The notes beneath the pieces were generated by a model, which was given only the letters and a program-made list of their open reading frames with translations, had not been told where the DNA came from and ran no database searches. A program made the translations under genes and the position numbers. Positions 1-6,555 of a stretch of DNA of 6,555 nucleotides are shown here, piece by piece. Each line of letters opens with the position of its first letter. Position 1 is the first letter of the stretch. Source of the DNA: an uncultured bacterium (lineage in GTDB: Bacteria > Methylomirabilota > Methylomirabilia > Rokubacteriales > CSP1-6); NCBI GenBank assembly GCA_946479205.1, contig CAMLFJ010000202.1, positions 1-6,555 on the forward strand. The letters run 5' to 3'.

Positions 1-1
1 G

Positions 2-148
2 CAGGCGGCGGGGCTCGCGCTCGTCGCGCTCGCGCCGTCGCTGCCCGGCGGCCTGCTCCTGCTACGCGAGCATCGGCGGCGCGGTGGCCCTGGGCGCCAA
101 CGGCGCGCCCGCGAGGTGCGGGAACCCGTCGCCGCCCCCGGAGCGTAA
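2..148 (+). CDS. C-terminal end of an upstream gene, probably a membrane protein (5' partial, frame uncertain)
   Basis: Reading from base 2 gives 48 codons ending in TAA at 146-148. The first 20 or so residues are hydrophobic (rich in Ala, Leu, Val and Gly) and are followed by an Arg-rich tail. This resembles the last membrane helix and cytoplasmic tail of a multi-pass permease such as an MFS transporter, but no family motif is present and the identity is a guess. A competing reading from base 3 ends at TGA 159-161. It has slightly better GC at third positions over the 3' half, while the base-2 frame makes more sense over the 5' half. Either the tail is simply Arg-rich, or there is a frameshift near base 58. 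The gene ends about 30-40 bases before the MMPL start and runs the same way. Confidence 0.35.
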   Translation, partial: QAAGLALVALAPSLPGGLLLLREHRRRGGPGRQRRAREVREPVAAPGA

Positions 149-170
149 ACCGCCGGGCTGATTGGCGGTT
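148..170. repeat. 7-bp inverted repeat (hairpin or operator candidate)
   Basis: Bases 148-154 (AACCGCC) and 164-170 (GGCGGTT) are perfect reverse complements around a 9-base loop. The left arm starts on the last base of the TAA stop at 146-148. No T-run follows, so it would be a weak intrinsic terminator at best. It covers the position where the -35 element of the 176-181 hexamer would lie, so it could equally be a repressor site. The fold is seen in the sequence; any role is inference. Confidence 0.35.
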
Positions 171-175
171 CGCGG

Positions 176-181
176 TACGAT
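176..181 (+). promoter_or_regulatory. Possible -10 element upstream of the MMPL gene
   Basis: TACGAT matches the consensus TATAAT at four of six bases, including the key TA at the start and the final T. No recognisable -35 hexamer lies 16-18 bases upstream; an inverted repeat sits there instead. A transcript from this element would begin at about 188-189, immediately before the ATG at 190. This is a weak prediction. Confidence 0.3.
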
Positions 182-189
182 AGAGCCCT

Positions 190-2484
190 ATGCTCGCGGG
201 GTGGGGCCGTCTCGTTCATCGCTTCCGGGTGGCCATCATCGTCCTGTCCCTGCTGAGCCTGGTCCCGTCGCTGTGGCTGATCGTGCACGGGGGCCGTCTC
301 GCGACCACCGACATCCCGACGACGACGGAGTCCGGGCGCGCGCTCGACCTGATCGGCCGGGAGCTGCCGGGCCGTCCGCCCTCGTTCAGCTTCATCTTCA
401 GCAGCCCGACGCGCTCGGCCCAGGACCCCGCGTTCCGCCGGGAGGTCGAGCGCGCGGTGGCCCCGCTCCGGCGCGACGCGCGGGTCGCCCGCGTGCTCAC
501 CGCGTACGACCCGCCGGTCTACGACGCGTCGGTGCCCGCCTCGCAGCTCGTGTCGCGCGACGGCCGTCGGGTGCTGGCGGTGGTGGAGCTGAAGGGCGAG
601 GCGGCCGCGTTCTCCTCGCTCGAGTTCTCGGTGCTGCCCCCCGACGTGTACCCCTCGCTACGGGCCCAGGTGAAGACCGAGACCCTCGAGGTGCTGCCGG
701 TCGGCAATATTCCCCTGAACCACGACTTCACCGAGGTGACGCGCACCGACCTCCGGCGGGCCGAGCTGGTGATCCTGCCGGTGGTGGTGGTGCTGCTCCT
801 GCTCGTGTTCGGCTCGGTGGTGGCCGCGCTGCTGCCGCTCGCGGTGGGTGCGCTCTCGATGGCGGGCGCGATCGCCGCCACGCTGCTCATGGCCCGCTAC
901 ACCTCGGTGTCGGTCTACGCGCCCAACATCGTGACCATGATCGGCCTCGGGGTGGCCATCGACTACTCGCTGTTCATCGTGAGCCGCTTCCGCCAGGAGA
1001 TCCGCGAGCACCCCGGCTCCGAGGCGCTCGAGCGCACGATGGCCACCGCCGGGCGGGCGATCCTCTTCTCCGGCCTCACCGTCGCCATCGGGCTGCTCGG
1101 CATGGTCTTCCTCGGCCTCGGCAATATCGGCTCGATCGGCTGGGCCGGGACCGTGGTGGTCTCGCTGGCCGTGCTCTACGCCCTGACGCTCCTGCCCGCG
1201 CTGCTGGCCGTGCTCGGGCCGCGGGTCAACGCGCTCCGGCTGCCGTTCATCCATCCCGAGCGCCGGGTGACCGGGCGCGGCGTCTGGCACCAGATCGCGG
1301 TCACGGTGATGGCCCATCCGTGGGCGGTCTTCATCTCCGTCTCGGCCCTCCTGCTTCTCCTGGGGCTGCCGTTCCTGCACCTCAAGGTGGGCTCGGGCGA
1401 CGTCAACGCGCTGCCGCCCGAGGCGGTCTCGCGCCGGGGCGACGAGGTGCTGCGCGAGCACTTCCCGGGCGCGGACAGCAACCGCATCCTGGTGGTGGTG
1501 CGCTACCCGGACGGCACGCCGCTCACCGCCGAGCGCGTCGGCGGACTCTACGACCTGAGCCGCTGGCTCGCGGCCCGGCCCAACGTGGCGCGGGTGGAGA
1601 GCCTGGTGGATCTCGATCCGCGCGTGACGCGCGAGCAGTACCAGCAGCTCGCCACCGCGCCCGCGGAGATGCGCCCGGCCGGCGTGGCCCAGGTGCTGCG
1701 GCAGACGGTGGGGGGCCGCCTGGCTCTCCTCGTGGTCTCGACCGCGCTCAAGCCGTCGAGCACGGAGGCGCGCGCCCTGGTCGAGGAGATCCGCGCGTCC
1801 CATCCCCGGCTCGAAGGCGAGGTGCTGGTGACGGGCCAGACCGCCTTCGATCTCGACATCATCGACATGGTCGCGCGCCACGCGCCGATGACGGTCGGCC
1901 TCGTCATGGTCGCGACCTACGTCGTGCTCTTCCTGCTGCTGGGCTCGGTGCTGCTGCCGCTCAAGGCGGTGATCATGAATCTCCTGTCCATCAGCGCCTC
2001 CTACGGCGCGCTGGTGTGGATCTTCCAGGAGGGGCATTTCGCGGACTGGCTGCACTTCACGCCGGGTCCGATCCAGACCGCCACTCCGCTCATCATGTTC
2101 TGCTTCGTGTTCGGCCTCTCGATGGACTACGAGGTCCTGCTGCTGAGCCGGGTGAAGGAGGAGTACGAGCGCACCGGCGACACCACGCGGGCGGTGGCCG
2201 AGGCGCTCGAGTCCACCGGGCGGCTCATCACCGGCGCGGCCGCCATCATGGCCGCGGTGTTCTTCGGCTTCGCCACCGCGCGCTCGGTGATCATCCAGGC
2301 GGTGGGCATCGGCATCGGGCTCGCGGTGGTGATCGACGCCACCATCGTGCGGGCCCTGCTGGTGCCCGCCACCATGCGGCTCATGGGGCGGTGGAACTGG
2401 TGGGCGCCCGCGCCGCTGGTCTCACTCCACCGCCGCCTGGGGCTGGCCGAGCGCAGCGCCGATGCCGAAGTCGTCCCCCGATAG
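190..2484 (+). CDS. MMPL-family (RND superfamily) membrane transporter
   Basis: This 764-residue inner-membrane permease has the two-fold RND layout. One N-terminal helix (about 13-33) precedes a periplasmic domain (34-190). Helices follow at about 192-216, 218-265, 291-312 and 318-344. Helix 7 (377-397) opens a second periplasmic loop (398-565), then helices run at about 566-617, 633-655, 678-697 and 699-722. The MMPL signatures appear twice: a Gly-rich helix with Asp258-Tyr259 followed by LFIVSRFRQE, and Asp646-Tyr647 followed by EVLLLSRVKEEYERTGD. These helix-4/helix-10 Asp-Tyr pairs carry the proton relay in this family. Members export lipids or other hydrophobic molecules using the proton gradient. 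The substrate cannot be read here, and no membrane-fusion or outer-membrane partner lies nearby. The ATG at 190 starts just before the basic flank of helix 1. No Shine-Dalgarno sequence precedes it. The length is normal for the family. Confidence 0.93.
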   Translation: MLAGWGRLVHRFRVAIIVLSLLSLVPSLWLIVHGGRLATTDIPTTTESGRALDLIGRELPGRPPSFSFIFSSPTRSAQDPAFRREVERAVAPLRRDARVARVLTAYDPPVYDASVPASQLVSRDGRRVLAVVELKGEAAAFSSLEFSVLPPDVYPSLRAQVKTETLEVLPVGNIPLNHDFTEVTRTDLRRAELVILPVVVVLLLLVFGSVVAALLPLAVGALSMAGAIAATLLMARYTSVSVYAPNIVTMIGLGVAIDYSLFIVSRFRQEIREHPGSEALERTMATAGRAILFSGLTVAIGLLGMVFLGLGNIGSIGWAGTVVVSLAVLYALTLLPALLAVLGPRVNALRLPFIHPERRVTGRGVWHQIAVTVMAHPWAVFISVSALLLLLGLPFLHLKVGSGDVNALPPEAVSRRGDEVLREHFPGADSNRILVVVRYPDGTPLTAERVGGLYDLSRWLAARPNVARVESLVDLDPRVTREQYQQLATAPAEMRPAGVAQVLRQTVGGRLALLVVSTALKPSSTEARALVEEIRASHPRLEGEVLVTGQTAFDLDIIDMVARHAPMTVGLVMVATYVVLFLLLGSVLLPLKAVIMNLLSISASYGALVWIFQEGHFADWLHFTPGPIQTATPLIMFCFVFGLSMDYEVLLLSRVKEEYERTGDTTRAVAEALESTGRLITGAAAIMAAVFFGFATARSVIIQAVGIGIGLAVVIDATIVRALLVPATMRLMGRWNWWAPAPLVSLHRRLGLAERSADAEVVPR

Positions 2485-3514
2485 AACATCGGAGGGGCCG
2501 TCCCCGCTGATCCGCTACCACCCCGACGGTCCCGTCGCCACGGAGTACCGCGTCGGGCTCTGCGCGTGGCAGGACAAGAGCATGGTGGAGGAGGGCTCGT
2601 TCTACCCGATCAAGAGCATGAAGGCGGAGGAGCGGCTCTGGTGGTACAGCCGCTTCTTCGATTGCGTCGAGGTCAACTCCACGTTCTACGCGCCGCTCTC
2701 CGCCCAGAACGCGGTGCTGTGGACGAAGCGGACGCCGCCCGGCTTCCTCTTCAGCGTGAAGGCCTACGCGCTGCTCACCGGGCATCACCTGGATGCGGGG
2801 CGCCTGCCCCCTGCGCTCGCCGGGCTGCTGCCCGCCTCCGCCCGGCCCAACGCCCGCGGCCAGCTCGAGAACGGGGTCTTCGGCGAGGACGCGCGCGAAT
2901 GGGCTTTCGCCGCGTTCCGGGAGGGCCTGCAGCCGCTGGCCGACGCGGGCAAGCTCGGCTACGTGCTGTTCCAGATGGCCCCGTGGGTGAAGTACGGAGA
3001 CCGGGCGCTCGAGTATCTCGCGGGGCTGCCCACGCGTCTGCCCGGGGTGACGATCGCGGTGGAGTTTCGCGACGCCTCGTGGCTGCCGCGGCACACCGAG
3101 GAGACGCTGGCCCTGCTGAGCGCGCGCGGGCTCGCCTACGTCTCGGTGGACGCCCCGCGCACGCCCGCCTCGGTGGCCGACACGGTGGCGCTCACCGCGC
3201 CCACCGCGGTCATCCGGCTGCACGGACGCAACCGCGAGGGCTTCATGAGGCAGCTCCAGGGCCAGGCCCCCACCGTGGCCGAGAAGTACGGCTACCTCTA
3301 CGATCGCGCCGAGCTGACCGGTATCGTGGCCCGTGGGCGCGCGCTCGGGGGGCAGGCCCGCCGCGTCTACTTCAAGCTGAACAACAACGTCGGGGATGCG
3401 CCGGCCATCAACGCGGAAGATATCAAGGAGCTGCTGGGGCTCGAGACCGCCGACCGCGCGGAGGTCGAGCGGGAGTGGCGGAGCCGCCGCCGCGGCGCCC
3501 CGAGCCGCCCCTGA
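2462..3514 (+). CDS. DUF72 (YecE-like) domain protein
   Basis: A 350-residue soluble protein of the DUF72 family, which adopts a TIM-barrel-like fold and has no firmly assigned biochemical role. Family features appear in order: the first strand YRVGLCAW (29-36) with FYP at 47-49; the hallmark VEVNSTFY (69-76, with Glu70, Asn72 and Tyr76); an FSVKAY strand and a following HH pair; YVLFQMAPW; the paired strand with VEFRDASW; a VSVDAPR segment; IRLHGRN; and the C-terminal YFKLNNNVGDAPAINA (303-318). It is longer than many members (about 230-300 residues), through an extended N-terminus and a stretch around residues 105-140. The ATG lies 23 bases inside the MMPL gene with no clear ribosome site, so the two genes are probably co-transcribed. 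A CTG at 2507, ten bases after GGAGGG at 2491-2496, is an alternative start that would remove 15 poorly structured residues. The family call is firm; the function is unknown. Confidence 0.9.
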   Translation: MPKSSPDRTSEGPSPLIRYHPDGPVATEYRVGLCAWQDKSMVEEGSFYPIKSMKAEERLWWYSRFFDCVEVNSTFYAPLSAQNAVLWTKRTPPGFLFSVKAYALLTGHHLDAGRLPPALAGLLPASARPNARGQLENGVFGEDAREWAFAAFREGLQPLADAGKLGYVLFQMAPWVKYGDRALEYLAGLPTRLPGVTIAVEFRDASWLPRHTEETLALLSARGLAYVSVDAPRTPASVADTVALTAPTAVIRLHGRNREGFMRQLQGQAPTVAEKYGYLYDRAELTGIVARGRALGGQARRVYFKLNNNVGDAPAINAEDIKELLGLETADRAEVEREWRSRRRGAPSRP

Positions 3515-3530
3515 ACGCCCGGAATCCACG

Positions 3531-3539
3531 TGATAGAAT
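3531..3539 (+). promoter_or_regulatory. Extended -10 promoter for the fmdB-GNAT-GT4-phnA unit
   Basis: TGATAGAAT fits the extended -10 form TGnTANNNT; the TAGAAT hexamer at 3534-3539 matches TATAAT at five of six bases. Seventeen bases upstream, CTGAAC (3511-3516) keeps the central TGA of TTGACA, which is enough for an extended -10 promoter. Transcription would start near 3546 and give a leader of about 26 bases with the ribosome site at 3558-3564. The location in the only clear gene spacer of the second half supports it. Confidence 0.55.
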
Positions 3540-3557
3540 GGCGCATCCAAACGGGGC

Positions 3558-3564
3558 GGGAGGG
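3558..3564 (+). promoter_or_regulatory. Ribosome binding site that fixes the GTG start of the FmdB-type gene
   Basis: GGGAGGG lies about eight bases before the GTG at 3572. It makes that GTG the start rather than the in-frame GTG at 3529-3531, which sits in the promoter and has no ribosome site. The resulting protein begins MPIYEYEC, the typical N-terminus of FmdB proteins. Confidence 0.75.
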
Positions 3565-3571
3565 CAGGCGC

Positions 3572-3963
3572 GTGCCGATTTACGAGTACGAGTGCCAGGG
3601 GTGTCAGCGGCGGATCAGCCTCCTGATCCGCACCCTGTCAGCATCCGAGGCGCCGCGATGTCCGCGCTGCGGCAGCGTCGCGCTGTCGCGCCTGATGTCC
3701 CGCTTCGCCACCGTCAAGTCTGAAGACGCCCGCCTCGACTCCCTCTCCGACCCCTCCAGCTTCGGCGACCTCGACGAGAACGACCCCCAGAGCGTGGCCC
3801 GGTTCGTGAAGAAAATGGGCCACGAGATGGGCGAGGACCTGGGCGAGGATCTCGACGCCGCCATGGACGAGGCGATGGGCGAGGGCGACGCGGGGCCCGG
3901 AGACGACGGCGGGGCGCTCATGGACCCGGGCGGTGACGGGGACGACGCGGGGGAGCTTCCGGC

Positions 3964-3967
<4 letters not shown>
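3572..3967 (+). CDS. FmdB-family zinc-ribbon protein with acidic tail
   Basis: This 131-residue protein begins MPIYEYECQGC, the standard start of the FmdB/CxxC_CxxC_SSSS putative regulatory zinc ribbon. Cys8, Cys11, Cys30 and Cys33 form the expected two knuckles (CxxC, 18 residues, CxxC) for one zinc ion. The ribbon ends near residue 45. It is followed by a linker, a short segment around PQSVARFVKKMG, and a strongly acidic, Gly-rich tail with repeated GED/MDEAMGEGD units. The family was named for a proposed regulator of formamidase genes, but the role of most members is unknown. It may bind nucleic acid or protein; the acidic tail argues against simple DNA binding by the whole chain. It is the first gene after the promoter at 3531 and overlaps the next gene by four bases. 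The GTG start is supported by GGGAGGG at 3558-3564. Confidence 0.88.
3949..3955 (+). promoter_or_regulatory. Ribosome binding site for the acetyltransferase gene
   Basis: GGGGGAG lies eight bases before the GTG at 3964, inside the end of the zinc-ribbon gene. It supports GTG 3964 as the start, next to the stop of the upstream gene. Confidence 0.6.

Positions 3968-6555
<2,588 letters not shown>

Noticed and set aside
775..815. GTG/CTG-rich run as a simple repeat
   Set aside because: It encodes the Val/Leu core of an MMPL membrane helix. The repetition is explained by codon use in a hydrophobic helix.
658..2055. 465-codon antisense open frame
   Set aside because: His/Arg/Asp-rich composition without motifs. 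It lies opposite the well-supported MMPL gene and is the usual by-product of high GC.
162..2510. Long + strand open frame over the MMPL gene
   Set aside because: Its product is a low-complexity string of Arg, Pro, Gly and Ala with no membrane pattern. The overlapping frame from 190 has full MMPL motifs and G/C third positions.
3481..3530. GC-rich palindrome near the end of the DUF72 gene as a terminator
   Set aside because: The symmetrical word CGCCGCGGCG has no loop and no T-run follows. It lies inside coding sequence, so no intrinsic terminator can be supported.
2381..3550. 389-codon antisense open frame over the DUF72 gene
   Set aside because: No recognisable domain, low complexity, and the opposite strand carries conserved DUF72 motifs throughout.

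Overview
The window is very GC-rich (about 70% by eye), with third codon positions almost always G or C, and is packed with genes on the + strand. No gene spacer exceeds about 60 bases. The codon bias, frequent GTG starts and gene content (MMPL permease, DUF72, FmdB zinc ribbon, CelD-like acetyltransferase, GT4, PhnA) suggest a GC-rich soil or subsurface bacterium such as Candidatus Rokubacteria (Methylomirabilota) or a deltaproteobacterial-type lineage. This placement is inference; no rRNA or marker gene is present.

Layout. Bases 2-148 are probably the 3' end of an upstream membrane-protein gene, though its reading frame is uncertain. A short spacer holds an inverted repeat (148-170) and a -10-like hexamer (176-181). 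Next come a 764-aa RND-superfamily MMPL permease (190-2484) and, overlapping it by 23 bases, a DUF72/YecE-family protein (2462-3514). A 57-base spacer with a good extended -10 promoter (3531-3539) starts a second unit: an FmdB-type zinc-ribbon protein with an acidic tail (3572-3967), a CelD/BioF2-like GNAT acetyltransferase (3964-4962), a GT4 glycosyltransferase of the MshA/sucrose-phosphate-synthase type (4959-6209) and the N-terminal third or so of a phosphonoacetate hydrolase, PhnA (6206 to the window edge).

How the genes fit together. The last four genes are joined by 4-base start/stop overlaps (GTGA, ATGA, ATGA), so they are very likely one translationally coupled operon. It puts a putative Zn regulator, an acyl/aminoacyl-type transferase and a sugar transferase ahead of a C-P bond hydrolase. 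This is not the usual phnW-phnY-phnA arrangement for 2-aminoethylphosphonate breakdown, and it is the most interesting part of the window. The glycosyltransferase keeps four of the five acceptor-site residues I recall from MshA, at a constant offset, with Lys changed to Arg at the fifth, so a phosphorylated polyol or sugar acceptor is likely. Nothing here proves a new system. The best leads are the operon context and the acceptor specificity of the glycosyltransferase.
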